From NCBI GenBank assembly GCA_945863875.1, contig CAMBBS010000001.1, positions 1 to 64,000 of the forward strand: a stretch of DNA of 64,000 nt, read 5' to 3'. The notes under the pieces were generated by a model, which saw only the letters and a list, made by a program, of their open reading frames with translations, was not told the DNA's origin and did not search any database. The stretch comes from Desulfopila aestuarii DSM 18488 (GTDB taxonomy: Bacteria > Desulfobacterota > Desulfobulbia > Desulfobulbales > Desulfocapsaceae). How positions within the stretch are numbered: the first letter of the stretch is position 1; each line of letters opens with the position of its first letter. Shown one piece after another: positions 27,938 through 36,555 of this stretch. The position numbers and the translations under genes were made by a program.

Positions 27938-28351
27938 AGGGGGATATCGCTAATATTGCTTGTTTGAGAAAGGTTACTGCATCCATGGAATATGCGATAC
28001 AGAAAAACGCCAAATTTTTATGGTCGCGAATAACCGAGCGGGTAAAGGACAGCGTTGGAGATATCGCCGATAAAGACTGCATCTGTCGGCCTGCCTCCAG
28101 CGGCGGAAAGCACCAGCTTGCGGTAGGTTTGTTGTTCATAATATCAGTTTAGCAGATAGATATAGCTTGGTCCGACCCCAAATGCAATAATATCAAATTG
28201 ATAATTTGAAACAATGAGTAGTGTGTCATCAGATTAACGGTCAATGCCAAGTACTGTTGCCGTTGGGCATCATTGAAGTCCGGCAAGCCATACAGAGCGT
28301 ATTGCCCAGCTTCCGATAGTCCTGTCGGCGGCTTGTTTTTCCCAGCTCTTG
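27938..28351. other. intergenic, no gene seen
   Basis: This holds the upstream region of the minus-strand DAC gene. Overlapping short open frames of 62-80 codons exist on both strands, but none has a good ribosome site or a recognisable family. Confidence 0.4.
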
Positions 28352-28738
28352 TTAGACGGGTTGTATCGGACCAGGATATCTGGCCACCTGTATATCGGCC
28401 GTTAGCAGTGTTATCCCCTCAACAATGGCCTGCGCGACGAGCAGGCGATCGAAGGGATCCTGGTGGATTGGCGGCAAGGTACTGATGGCTACCGCATGCT
28501 CACTGAGGATCGGCAGTTCATGGTAGCCGTTGTCCAACAGGCTACGCCGCAATACGCGTGGATCGACCTTGAAATCTTCGCGGCCCAAACCGCATTTGAT
28601 GACGATTTCCCACAAGCTGGCGACGCTGAAGAACAATTCGTTTTCAGGTTCACTCATCAGCGTCTGGGCATCCGATGGCAGATGTTCAAAGCCTTGAGCT
28701 GCCCATAGCAGCAGGTGAGTGTCCAGTAGCAGCTTCAT
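28352..28738 (-). CDS. VapC-type PIN-domain toxin
   Basis: A 128-residue PIN-domain ribonuclease, probably the toxin of a type II toxin-antitoxin pair. The acidic residues expected for metal binding are seen in LLLDTHLLLW (Asp6), SLWEIVIK (Glu near 44), DPFDRLLVAQA (Asp near 96) and LLTADIQV (Asp near 114). The gene overlaps the antitoxin by four bases (28735-28738), the usual arrangement for translational coupling. Targets in the cell cannot be told from sequence. The pair sits between a DAC gene and IS debris, as expected for a mobile addiction module. Confidence 0.9.
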   Translation of the reverse strand: MKLLLDTHLLLWAAQGFEHLPSDAQTLMSEPENELFFSVASLWEIVIKCGLGREDFKVDPRVLRRSLLDNGYHELPILSEHAVAISTLPPIHQDPFDRLLVAQAIVEGITLLTADIQVARYPGPIQPV

Positions 28739-28980
28739 ATGCCCTCTTCGAACATCTTCACAATCTCTGCTTCGGCCATCTGGTCGAAGTCATCCGGCAC
28801 GCTTATTTGTCCTGCCATAAAGCCAAACCGTTTCATCTGGGAAGGTCCCGGCGCATTGAGCGGAACAACTTTGACCAACGGCTTTCCGGCCTTGGCGATG
28901 ACGAACGGCTCACCCTTGGCGGCTTGTTCCACCAGTCGAGATAAATGGGTTTTCGCCTCGTGAATGTTGTATGTCTTCAT
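28735..28980 (-). CDS. Phd/VapB-type antitoxin
   Basis: An 81-residue antitoxin of the Phd/YefM prevent-host-death type. The N-terminal part MKTYNIHEAKTHLSRLVEQA and the stretch GEPFVIAKAGKPLVKVV are characteristic of the DNA-binding and dimer fold. The C-terminal tail, rich in acidic residues (DDFDQMAEAEIVKMFEEG), would wrap the toxin. It precedes the PIN toxin gene with a four-base overlap and would repress its own promoter, as known for the family. Confidence 0.9.
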   Translation of the reverse strand: MKTYNIHEAKTHLSRLVEQAAKGEPFVIAKAGKPLVKVVPLNAPGPSQMKRFGFMAGQISVPDDFDQMAEAEIVKMFEEGI

Positions 28981-29148
28981 AATGGCACCTCGTCTAGACT
29001 TGGTTCGTTGAACTTAGTTTGTAATGCGATTCGCCACCATGTCAAGTTCGAATAGAGTGCCCCCTTGTGGAACAGGCGAAAACGTGGCCGCACTATCCTG
29101 GATCAGTAATGCAATTACTTCTTCATGAGTTAAAGAATACTTTGGCCT

Positions 29149-29415
29149 ATGGAGAAAGACAACGAGATTCGAACAGGAAGACATTGGGTTTTCAATATGC
29201 ACGTCCATCGGTCTTTGTGACCTAATACCGGAAAAAAGTGTTGGACGGAAAAGCTATCGAAATACTTCGGGAATCTTTTGGTGGGATCTGCCGGATGTTT
29301 GGAGCTGAACTGATCGAGACGAGCGGAGCAGAGGACCATGCTCCTCTGCTCGTTTTTTACCCGCCCAAGGTGGCCGTCTCTGCCCTGGTGAACAGTCTGA
29401 ACGGCGCTTCGTCGT
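29149..29415 (+). pseudogene. TnpA fragment (copy D)
   Basis: It begins MEKDNEIRTGRHWVFNMHVH, but a one-base loss shifts the frame to RSL and a stop. Downstream frames still show GVVFVTKY-like and EDHAPLLVFYPPK sequence, with the HUH second His changed to Pro. It ends abruptly at about 29415 in the next transposase remnant, and the IS ends are absent. Confidence 0.7.
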
Positions 29416-30550
29416 TCCCTTTGAGCTTGGCCTCGGGCTGAATTTGGAAGTCCTTGACCGGCAGGGCAAGCGTGCCATTCATCTCCTCCCGGCAAGGGGT
29501 TTTCATCAAGAAAGTCGATCTTGCGGATGCAGTGGCCAGGCGGCTTTTCAGTGTTGAGACAATTGCGTTGGGTGCCGGCAAATCGCGGTTGGCCACGGCG
29601 CTGGGCATCAGCCGTCAGACCATCCATAACCAAATTGACATCAAGAAGCATTTCGGTCCGGAAGGGGTGATCCAGGGCGACAATCCTGAGGCGAGCAAAA
29701 GCAAGCGCCAGCAGCGCCACTTGCATCGGCCGGAGCGCAACCGTGGCAACAGGTCTGCAGAGGTTGCAAAGGTCCGGGCACAAGAGCGCCAGGAGAAGGA
29801 GGCCAAGCAAGTCAAGCTTGCCTTCTCCTTCCCCTCTGGTCAGCAGCGGGTGCAGGGGGCTGAGCAGCTCTTTTTAGAGGAGCATGATAGGGAAAAGAGG
29901 TGTTGCCCCGGGACTTTTCCGTCTATGATGACCTTGGCCAGGCAATGGAATTGGCTTGAGCTGGTGATGGGCTCTTTTGGGTCGGCCTGCAGGCTCTTCA
30001 TGGTCTTTGTCTTGATGACAGCAGGCAATATCGGTTCCAGCGAGCTGTTGAAAAATGTGCGGTCGCGCGAAGCCGGGATTGTGCTGGGGAGAAAGCGGAT
30101 TCCGTGCAGGCCTGAGGTCCGGGAGTGGTTGTACAGCGCGGCCCGGCAACGGGTGGCACGGTTTTTACTGGAGGATTTTTTCGCTGTCAGAGGCGCGGGG
30201 TTTGTCTTCAATGACAAGCACTGCGGTGTCTTTGAGGAGGAAAAGACATTCACCGTTGACTCGGAACCTGATCGGCATAATGTGACGCCCAGGCGTATCT
30301 TTGTGTGGAACAAAACCAGCAGACGCAGGGCAAGTGGACTTGCCTGGAGCGGCGGCATGGAGATGAACACGCAGGGATGTGCCACCGCGATCCTCAGCCG
30401 CCGGGGGGCGTCTGAAAACACCTTCGAGCCTCTCCATGATCGCCACCCATTCCATTATCATCCCGGTTTTAAATTGGTTGAAAACGATCTTGAGGATTAC
30501 CAATCGATCCAGCGGGTTGACGACGAGGGGAAGTGCCTGTTTGATTTTGT
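29416..30550 (+). pseudogene. large-transposase remnant (copy I)
   Basis: This is the longest remnant of the large transposase family. It shows RRLFSVETIALGAGKSRLA, a helix-turn-helix (ALGISRQTIHNQIDIKKHFG), QRRVQGAEQLFLEEHD-like sequence, NWLELVMGSFGSACRLFMVF and LEDFFAVRG. It jumps to FVFNDKHCGVFEEEKTF, HPFHYHPGFKLVEND and LEDYQSIQRVDDEGK. Parts between (a probable catalytic block) are missing. It stops at about 30550, just upstream of the DsrE-like gene. Confidence 0.7.
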
Positions 30551-30670
30551 GAAATGCTCGATAAAAAATATAATAAAAAAAAGAAACTTCTTGAACCATT
30601 TATGTTAGCATCGTTCGATGCGTATTTTTCAAAACTTTTGTTTGAGAACTTTTTTGGGGAGGTGCAGTGC

Positions 30671-30988
30671 ATGAAAATCGGCATGGTAATCTGCCAGAAT
30701 ACCCCTGAAGTCATCTGGAATGCTTTCAGACTGGCAAACATGATGCTCGAAGGAATGGACGATGTAACCATTTTCCTGAACGGACCGGCAGTGGAGTATG
30801 AGAAGTCCGACTCGGAGTACTTCCCTTTGCAAATCTTGGCAAAGACTTTCACCCTGTCGGAAGGTGTTCTACTCGCCTGAGGCAAACTGATGGACCTTCA
30901 CGGTGTGGAGGAAGGATATCATAAGCGGGGAACACAGAAGGACCTCTATACTTTGGTAAAGGAAAGCGATAGACTTCTTTCCCTGTAG
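30671..30988 (+). CDS. DsrE/DsrF-like protein, candidate selenoprotein (UGA at codon 70)
   Basis: Read through an in-frame TGA at 30878-30880, the gene encodes 105 residues of the DsrE/TusD-like small sulfur-transfer family. The start ATG is preceded by GGGGAGG. The N-terminal part MKIGMVICQNTPEVIWNAF and the middle DDVTIFLNGPAVEY fit the family fold. The stop lies in VLLA-x-GKLMDLHGVEEGY, exactly where DsrE-family proteins have a conserved cysteine (ACG). The frame after it continues to a natural end (KDLYTLVKESDRLLSL, then TAG) that resembles family C-termini. A hairpin with a GGU apical loop follows within 25 bases. Selenocysteine in a DsrE-like protein is known in related bacteria. The alternative is a simple nonsense mutation, so expression must be tested. 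Sec use also requires selABC elsewhere in the genome. Confidence 0.7.
30890..30922 (+). promoter_or_regulatory. candidate bacterial SECIS hairpin
   Basis: After the UGA at 30878-30880, CCTT at 30895-30898 can pair with AAGG at 30912-30915. CAC at 30899-30901 pairs with GTG at 30905-30907, leaving a GGU apical loop 21 bases after the UGA. Outer ATG/CAT pairs are possible. A GU in a small apical loop at this distance is what bacterial SelB elements have, but the stem is short. Confidence 0.45.
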
Positions 30989-31361
30989 ATGCAAAAGCAA
31001 GTGACGTCATGCATAATTCGCCGCGGGCGGGGCCTTGGATGACCCCTTTTCAGTCATGTTGTATTTCATCTCTGGCGTTCTTGAAAATCGAAAGATTCGA
31101 CCTGGCAAGATTGAATAACGATTTGGCCCATGAAGTAAACCTTCTTCCTGACACCCGTTCGTCACTTCAGTTGCGAAAGAGCCCCCTATGGTATACTCAT
31201 AGCTATGAGCGCCTGCTCCGTCTCGGCATCCCCGCCCGGTCTTTGCCGATGGTCTTGTTTGTGTAGGTCGATTAAGAGTGTGTACTTATCCATAGCCTAA
31301 GCTCTTCCTTGTTTCGGGCGAATAAGGAATTCAATTATACAGAACTGTTTATTTTGCCAGC
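30989..31361. other. intergenic, no gene seen
   Basis: An open frame of 85 codons starts at 31009 but has no family resemblance or good ribosome site, so I leave it out. The segment should contain the promoter of the HD hydrolase gene. Confidence 0.4.
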
Positions 31362-32147
31362 ATGAACGATGATCAGTACATTTTTTTCAAAGAATGGGTG
31401 AAGCAACATATCCGAACTTTCCGAGAAGTTGACCCCTTGCATCAGCAATGTCTCGACCTGAAGGAGGCTCATACTTTCCGTGTTTGTGAAGCCATTGAAC
31501 GGATTGCATCAGGTATTGGTCTTTTGGAAAACAATACCCGGATAGCTTGCGTGACAGCCTTATTTCACGACATCGGTCGTTTTCCCCAATATCAAAAGTA
31601 CCGGACCTTTCGTGATCCTGATTCGGATAATCATGCCAAACTTTCCATTTGGGAGTTGAATCGTCATCACGTCCTCCATACGTTGAATTTTGCCGAACGC
31701 CAGATGATTAGGCGAGCTGTTTTTTTTCATAACTGGCTCCAAATCCCTAAAAATCTTGATCCGGAAACCTTGCTTCATTGCCAACTCATCCGTGATGCCG
31801 ACAAGGTTGATATCTTACGGGTCATGTCCGAGCACTTCCAGATGGACGAATCTTTGCGAAATCCTGTGGTTACCCTCGGATTGGGGTCAGACAGCCTGGT
31901 ACGGGAAGAGGTCTATCGCATGTTGCTCGATGGACAGATCATGAACTACACAAAGCTAAAAACAATCAATGAGTTAAAAGTACTGCAGATGAGTTGGGTG
32001 TTTGATATAAATTTTCGGCCAACTTTTGAGATCTTAAAGGAACAAGATAATATCGGCTTACTCGCCGCATCTCTGCCCTGTACACCACTGCTGCGGGAAG
32101 CGATTGATTTCGTCAATAGCCATATAGAGAAGCGTTTGAAGTGCTAA
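31362..32147 (+). CDS. HD-domain phosphohydrolase
   Basis: A 261-residue soluble metal-dependent phosphohydrolase of the HD superfamily. The metal ligands are seen as EAHTFRV (His), FHDIGRF (His-Asp) and IRDADKVDIL (Asp). The RFPQYQKYRTFRD stretch that follows the HD pair is typical of a bacterial subgroup with unknown substrate. Members of the superfamily cleave nucleotides, cyclic dinucleotides or other phosphate esters. The start has no strong ribosome site, but no better ATG is present. It is separated from the DAC gene by a toxin-antitoxin pair and IS debris, so a joint role in c-di-AMP turnover is only a possibility. Confidence 0.85.
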   Translation: MNDDQYIFFKEWVKQHIRTFREVDPLHQQCLDLKEAHTFRVCEAIERIASGIGLLENNTRIACVTALFHDIGRFPQYQKYRTFRDPDSDNHAKLSIWELNRHHVLHTLNFAERQMIRRAVFFHNWLQIPKNLDPETLLHCQLIRDADKVDILRVMSEHFQMDESLRNPVVTLGLGSDSLVREEVYRMLLDGQIMNYTKLKTINELKVLQMSWVFDINFRPTFEILKEQDNIGLLAASLPCTPLLREAIDFVNSHIEKRLKC

Positions 32148-32179
32148 TGGCTCTAAGTTTGGCAAAATATGCAGTGCAA

Positions 32180-32921
32180 TTGACATTCTCCCCGGCCTGA
32201 GGGCCGAGGAATCCACCAGCAGCTACGCCTGAGCAGGCGCTTCTGGGCAGTTGCCTTGGTGGATTCCTGCTGCTGGCGGCAGGACGGCACCACTCACTGC
32301 ACCGGCGAACCGGGCAGGTCCTGCCCTTTTGCTCTCTATGGCGCCAACCGGCTCGGCGTGTTCTCCGAAACCGCATGCCAACCACCTGAACCGTGTTTGT
32401 CTCTTGCGGTTTTCTTTTACGATGCGTGCACAGGCCGGACACGTCCTGCTGGTATTCTGCGGCACCACGCAGAGGAGCCAACCGCCATTCCAGGCCGGCT
32501 TGTCCTCAGGTTGCCGGCGAAACTCGAACCATCCCCGGTCAGAGAGCAGGACGCTGTTCCACCGGGGCCTGGCCCGGGCCTTCTTACCTGGTGCCTCGCT
32601 TGTTGCCGGTGCCGGTCTGGACATATCCCTTCTCTTGAAATGCTCAGCTTGCCGCGCGGTCTGAAGCGAGACAGACCAATGATCCCCCCGCCTGGACACG
32701 GTGACATTTCCTGGTGTTGCCTCGATCTCCCGGCTGTTGATAAACCGAACCCATCCTCTTTGGGGCAGGAAAACCCGGTGCCCATCCAGCTTGAAACCTT
32801 GCGGGTATCGACAGGAATCGATGCCCTGGCCTTTTTTCTTGAACCGGGGAAACCGCTGCGGATTCTTTTTATCGAGTGCCTCCTGGAGAGCCTTGTCGGG
32901 AAAGTTCATAAGGTAAAACAC
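32180..32921 (-). pseudogene. IS605-type element copy E: right end and tnpB remnant
   Basis: The right end TTGACATTCTCCCCGG starts at 32180. Minus-strand tnpB from 32921 to 32223 is open for 232 codons. It lacks the N-terminus and the central RuvC part: SREIEATPGNVTVSRRGD and HWSVSLQTARQAEH join KRRDMSRPAPATSEAPGKK. The zinc-ribbon region (RTCPACARIVKENRK, RWLACGF) is kept, but the final RuvC Asp position reads HAEPVGAI, Glu in place of Asp. No tnpA or left end is present. It abuts the end of the transfer operon. Confidence 0.75.
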
Positions 32922-32989
32922 TCATTAGTAGAGAAGGAAGAGGGGAGCTCCGGCACGAGCAAGAACCGGGGCCGATGGGTGCCTGTCGC

Positions 32990-34153
32990 TCAAAGGGTGT
33001 CCCTGTCAAACTCCTTGATTTCAAGTTCCTTGCCCTCGGAAACGATAACGGTAATCTCCTTTGCTGCCCCTACCTCTATAACCGGAGTAGCCTGCTTGGC
33101 AAGGCTCAGATAAAACTCCTGCAAACTGGCAGCCCCATCTGACAGGCCGCCGCCGATGGAATATTTTGCCACCTGACTGGAATCAATAGTGGTCGTTGTG
33201 CCGAGTGCGGAAGTGGAGTGGGTAGTGGCAGCCGATTTCAGCATGTCGCCCATGCCGCCGAAAAATCCGGCTACGATGGTTCTGGCCGTGGCCGAACCCA
33301 TTCTTGAGACCACCCGGCCTGACAAGCCGACTTTACTGTCAGAGTCTGTAACAAAACCTTTGACCTGTGTATCAATGATGGCCTTGCCCTCGTTACTGAG
33401 GCACGACAGGGACACCAGCCGTACATCTGCCCGCTCTTTATCCAGCCTGCCGACCGCTTCGGCAATGACGAAGCAACCGGCCATGTTTGCCTTGATGTCA
33501 TTTGGTAGAACCGCCGGGGTTTGAATTCTGAGCAGCAGCGGTTCCGGGTTGCTCGTTCCTTTCCCAGATGTAGAAGCGTCGAATCCGGTGAGCAGCTTCG
33601 CCTCCATAAAGGAAGGGGGCAGATAGACTGTTCTTGCTTTTTTTTTTCCATTTTGGGGTTCCAGTTCTCCTGTAGCAGTTGCCGGGTTCGACAACACACT
33701 GATTTCCCCGATCATCCTGGGTTCGGGCTTGGGATGCTGTGGTAAATTTGCCGGTCCTGTTCTTTCTGGTGAAAGTGGCCATGGCCGCCCTTCAGGTGAT
33801 GGCGTGGGGAAGTGTTGTTTTTCAGCAACCTCGTCGGCAGTGGGGAGTGCGGGAAGCAGCTGCTCAAGATTTGATTGTTCAGTTTTCTTTTGTTCCTGTG
33901 TTATTTTGTCTACGGCATCCTGGAGAGATTCAAGCTGTCGTCTCTGTTCCCGGAGCATTGTTTTTTGGATGAGGTCAGGCTCCAGCTGAATCTCCCTGGT
34001 GTTTTTCTGGCTGAAAAAACCTTCGGATGTATCAGTCTGGGATGCTTTGTAGCCGGTTGAGACCAAAACCAAAAAAATGATCCCGATGCACGACCAGATA
34101 ACGATCTTCTTCATCCTTGGTTCAAGATCATCGAATCTTTTTTTAAGACTCAT
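32990..34153 (-). CDS. traB: F-type conjugation protein TraB
   Basis: A 387-residue component of the F-type type IV secretion core, related to TrbI/VirB10. It is anchored by one N-terminal membrane helix (about 20-40, IGIIFLVLVSTGYKA). A coiled-coil region follows at about 60-100 and a proline-rich spacer at about 110-150. The C-terminal TrbI-like domain (about 190-360) spans inner and outer membranes in the family. Its start overlaps the TraK stop by four bases. It is the last transfer gene here. TraV, TraC and all later genes of the F operon are missing, and an IS605-type remnant begins 70 bases downstream. The protein itself looks complete. Confidence 0.85.
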   Translation of the reverse strand: MSLKKRFDDLEPRMKKIVIWSCIGIIFLVLVSTGYKASQTDTSEGFFSQKNTREIQLEPDLIQKTMLREQRRQLESLQDAVDKITQEQKKTEQSNLEQLLPALPTADEVAEKQHFPTPSPEGRPWPLSPERTGPANLPQHPKPEPRMIGEISVLSNPATATGELEPQNGKKKARTVYLPPSFMEAKLLTGFDASTSGKGTSNPEPLLLRIQTPAVLPNDIKANMAGCFVIAEAVGRLDKERADVRLVSLSCLSNEGKAIIDTQVKGFVTDSDSKVGLSGRVVSRMGSATARTIVAGFFGGMGDMLKSAATTHSTSALGTTTTIDSSQVAKYSIGGGLSDGAASLQEFYLSLAKQATPVIEVGAAKEITVIVSEGKELEIKEFDRDTL

Positions 34154-34887
34154 TTTTCCCGCTCCTTCTGGTCAACGACAAAAGCTTCTGTGGACTGACC
34201 GGGATGTAAACGGTGATCTTCAACGGCTATCGCAATGATCGATTCGCTGAAAGATGATGATAAAAAAACTTTTTCATCCACCTCAATTGGGTCTTGGGCG
34301 TGGGATTTGACGAGGTATTTACTCAGGCGCAATCCAACCCCGTCTACATCGACAATCTGGATGAGTTTTGCCTCCAGTCCAGGGGCAAGGGGTACTGTTC
34401 TGGTTGGCTGGCTTATCCGGTAACTGGCCGGGTAGGTGCCGTTGTAGGCTTCTCTGATGATCTGCAGGGCCTGTTTCTCCAGAGGCATTTTTTTGAAATG
34501 GTCGATGTTCTGCTTGAAAGATTCTCCTATGGGAGAAGCCAGGCGGAGGGTGACGGAGGGAATGTCGCTGGGGGTGACGAGCAGGGTATAGACAACATTG
34601 TTACAGACGACAAAAAGCTCACTTTGGCGCTCTGCATAGATAAATTCATCGCCGTCGTCCTCGATTTGAAATTTTATAAAGGCATTGTTGCCGGAAAAAT
34701 GGCCGGTCATGCCCTTTTCCTGGGAAAAAATGAGATCGTTCATCGGTCCGGGGCAAACAATGCGATTTATATCCATGTTGGACAGCTCTACAGCTGTCGG
34801 GATTTCTGCCTGGATCATGGGATCCGCCAGGCAGGTACCGATTGTCGCCGAGATCAGGGAAGCTGTTGCTGCAATGATTTTAACCAC
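34150..34887 (-). CDS. traK: F-type conjugation protein TraK
   Basis: A secreted outer-envelope part of the F-type transfer core (VirB9-like role), 245 residues from a GTG start. The GTG at 34887 is chosen because AGGAGGAAG lies just before it and the product then begins with a signal peptide (ASLISATIGTCLA). An upstream open frame without such a signal would run into TraE. It overlaps the TraE end by eight bases and the TraB start by four. Features include the central FIKFQIEDDGDEFIYAER and PGLEAKLIQIVDVDGVGLRLS stretches. The operon order A-L-E-K-B is the F order, which supports the call. Confidence 0.8.
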   Translation of the reverse strand: MVKIIAATASLISATIGTCLADPMIQAEIPTAVELSNMDINRIVCPGPMNDLIFSQEKGMTGHFSGNNAFIKFQIEDDGDEFIYAERQSELFVVCNNVVYTLLVTPSDIPSVTLRLASPIGESFKQNIDHFKKMPLEKQALQIIREAYNGTYPASYRISQPTRTVPLAPGLEAKLIQIVDVDGVGLRLSKYLVKSHAQDPIEVDEKVFLSSSFSESIIAIAVEDHRLHPGQSTEAFVVDQKEREK

Positions 34888-35455
34888 GCTCTTCCTCCTG
34901 CCTTTGGGAAAGTTTCTCTTTGAACGATACGATATAGAATTTACCGTCCTGCAAGCGATAGTTGATGAGATATGTTTTGCTTGAATTTTCCAGCAGGGTA
35001 TCGCCGGCAAACTGTTTGAGATTTCCGAAAACCTCGATAATGTTCTCATCAAGTTTGATTGTCTGCAGATAGAAAACCGAACTGACCTGGGACTCTTCAA
35101 TCCTGCTTGCCAGGGAATACCAGGCCTGCGACGCTTCCGGGTATGCCTCCGGCGCATAATAGGAAAGCAGTCCTTCAAATTGCATCCGGGCGGTCGGTGG
35201 GGAGTAGGTGGCAGCCAGATTGACAATCCTTCGGCTCAGGTCTTTTGTATAGCTGTCAGTGGGTCTCCCCTGGACAAATTCGACCGTTCCGGTCATTTGG
35301 GGCGGGATTAACACAACCCTCTGGTATTTAACCGCCCGATACACCATGAAAGAATTGAAGATCACCGCCAGAGCGAGGACAACGATGATGAATTTGAGCA
35401 ATCTGTTTTCAACGTAAAGGTTGCTGGTTTTCTGGAGAAAAATGTTTGTCTTCAT
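34880..35455 (-). CDS. traE: F-type conjugation protein TraE
   Basis: A 191-residue inner-membrane protein of the transfer core, equivalent to VirB5/TrbJ-region TraE of F. One membrane helix near residues 20-40 (LKFIIVVLALAVIFNSFMVY) is followed by a periplasmic domain with PPQMTGTVEFVQGRPTDS and YLQTIKLDENIIEVFGN. Its start overlaps TraL by four bases. The sequence stays open and matches family length, so it looks functional apart from the truncated operon around it. Confidence 0.8.
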   Translation of the reverse strand: MKTNIFLQKTSNLYVENRLLKFIIVVLALAVIFNSFMVYRAVKYQRVVLIPPQMTGTVEFVQGRPTDSYTKDLSRRIVNLAATYSPPTARMQFEGLLSYYAPEAYPEASQAWYSLASRIEESQVSSVFYLQTIKLDENIIEVFGNLKQFAGDTLLENSSKTYLINYRLQDGKFYIVSFKEKLSQRQEEERG

Positions 35456-35733
35456 TCATGAAACTCCCGTTGAAAATATTCGGGATAATTCTTCATCTGG
35501 ATAAAACCGAACATGTAGAGGATATGTTTTAGAAAGCCCCGGGCCTTTAATCTCTTGGTGCGGCTATAAAAAAATTGAGTCACCAGAAAGACGGGCCACA
35601 TGATCTTGCCGTAGATCAGGGCCAGCGTGAGAGTGAATACAAAGAGGATTAATTCATCCGTCTCAAACCAGAGCACCTGGATCGGCTTTGACAGGTATTG
35701 GGGAAATCTGTGGGTGAAATTATTTTCCTTCAT
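35452..35733 (-). CDS. traL: F-type conjugation protein TraL
   Basis: A 93-residue small membrane protein needed for pilus assembly in F-type systems. It has the characteristic start THRFPQYLSKPIQVLWFE and two hydrophobic segments (ELILFVFTLTLALIYG and MWPVFLVTQFFY). It lies between TraA and TraE as in F, with a four-base overlap with TraE and about 30 bases after the pilin gene. Confidence 0.85.
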   Translation of the reverse strand: MKENNFTHRFPQYLSKPIQVLWFETDELILFVFTLTLALIYGKIMWPVFLVTQFFYSRTKRLKARGFLKHILYMFGFIQMKNYPEYFQREFHE

Positions 35734-35761
35734 TGAAAGGCCTGCTCTTCAAGGGGTGCGG

Positions 35762-36097
35762 CTACATGATCATTGCGCCTACGGTCTGCACAACCGCATC
35801 GGCCTTTAACAAGAATGCGCCGCCAAGTACAACACCTGCCGCAGGTAAAATCATTTGTCGAATGGCCAGAATCGCCGCAAAAACCATACAGGCGACGCCG
35901 GCAACAAAACCGATAGGGCCGAGCAGGATCTGATTGACGCCGATATCGTAGAGATCATAGGCAAAAGAGCCTGCTGCCGGGACGGCCATGGCCATGGCAT
36001 GAGCCGATATAAAGCAGGCGGCAAATAGTACGGCCAGGCCTGTGGTGATTTTTGCCTGGCGACTGTTCTTTGCATGGTTTGTGGGGCTCAGGTTCAT
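35762..36097 (-). CDS. traA: F-type pilin TraA
   Basis: A 111-residue propilin. A long leader of about 37 residues ends near AHAMA, and the mature pilin of about 70 residues begins near VPAAGSFAYDLYDIG. The mature part has two hydrophobic helices (GPIGFVAGVACMVFAAILAIR and ILPAAGVVLGGAFLL, each partly listed) around a short basic loop, as in F pilin. It is the first structural tra gene of the operon and overlaps the stop of a small secreted protein by four bases. Confidence 0.85.
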   Translation of the reverse strand: MNLSPTNHAKNSRQAKITTGLAVLFAACFISAHAMAMAVPAAGSFAYDLYDIGVNQILLGPIGFVAGVACMVFAAILAIRQMILPAAGVVLGGAFLLKADAVVQTVGAMIM

Positions 36098-36519
36098 AGG
36101 TTTTTCTCCTTTTCAATGAATAAAATCAACACGGTTTTAGGACCCTGGAACAGCATGGTGGTTGTTGTGGGGACGTTGACTTTCTCCGTGCCAGGCCTGC
36201 AGGTAGGGCCGGTTACCGTCAAAGGTCTCTTGCCCGTGATGCCATATTGTTGCAGGCCGGACAGGATAGTTTCGGCTCCTGCTGGAGACGGCACGGTGCT
36301 GTTCAGTTCAAAATGTACCAGGGGCAGCCATAGACCGATTGATGGTTTTTCTTGTAATTGCCGCTGGTCAGAGATCAGAAAGGTTGCGCTGGTCACATCC
36401 TGGGTCATTGTCATTGGAAACCCGTACAATTCCTGCCGAACCTCCATTGCTTCCGGTCTGGTCGATGTCAGCATAAGGGTGAGCAGGGCCGAACTCATTA
36501 TTTGATGTTTGCTCTTCAT
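36094..36519 (-). CDS. small secreted protein of unknown function in transfer operon
   Basis: A 141-residue protein with an N-terminal signal peptide (SSALLTLMLTSTRPEA) and a mature part of about 115 residues without membrane segments. It has one cysteine in TGPTCRPGTEK, and I do not recognise a family. It lies between the MerR-like regulator and TraA, with a four-base overlap with TraA, so it probably belongs to the transfer operon. A role at the cell envelope in pilus biogenesis, or as a leading-region accessory, is inferred only from position. Confidence 0.7.
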   Translation of the reverse strand: MKSKHQIMSSALLTLMLTSTRPEAMEVRQELYGFPMTMTQDVTSATFLISDQRQLQEKPSIGLWLPLVHFELNSTVPSPAGAETILSGLQQYGITGKRPLTVTGPTCRPGTEKVNVPTTTTMLFQGPKTVLILFIEKEKNL

Positions 36520-36555
36520 CTCTGTTTTCTTTTTTCGGAAGGTGTGACCTGCGAT

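Noticed and set aside
27897-28139. 80-codon minus-strand frame before the DAC gene
   Set aside because: It overlaps the DAC start, lacks a good start signal, and I could not relate it to any family.
31009-31266. 85-codon open frame before the HD hydrolase
   Set aside because: No ribosome site, no family resemblance and an odd composition.
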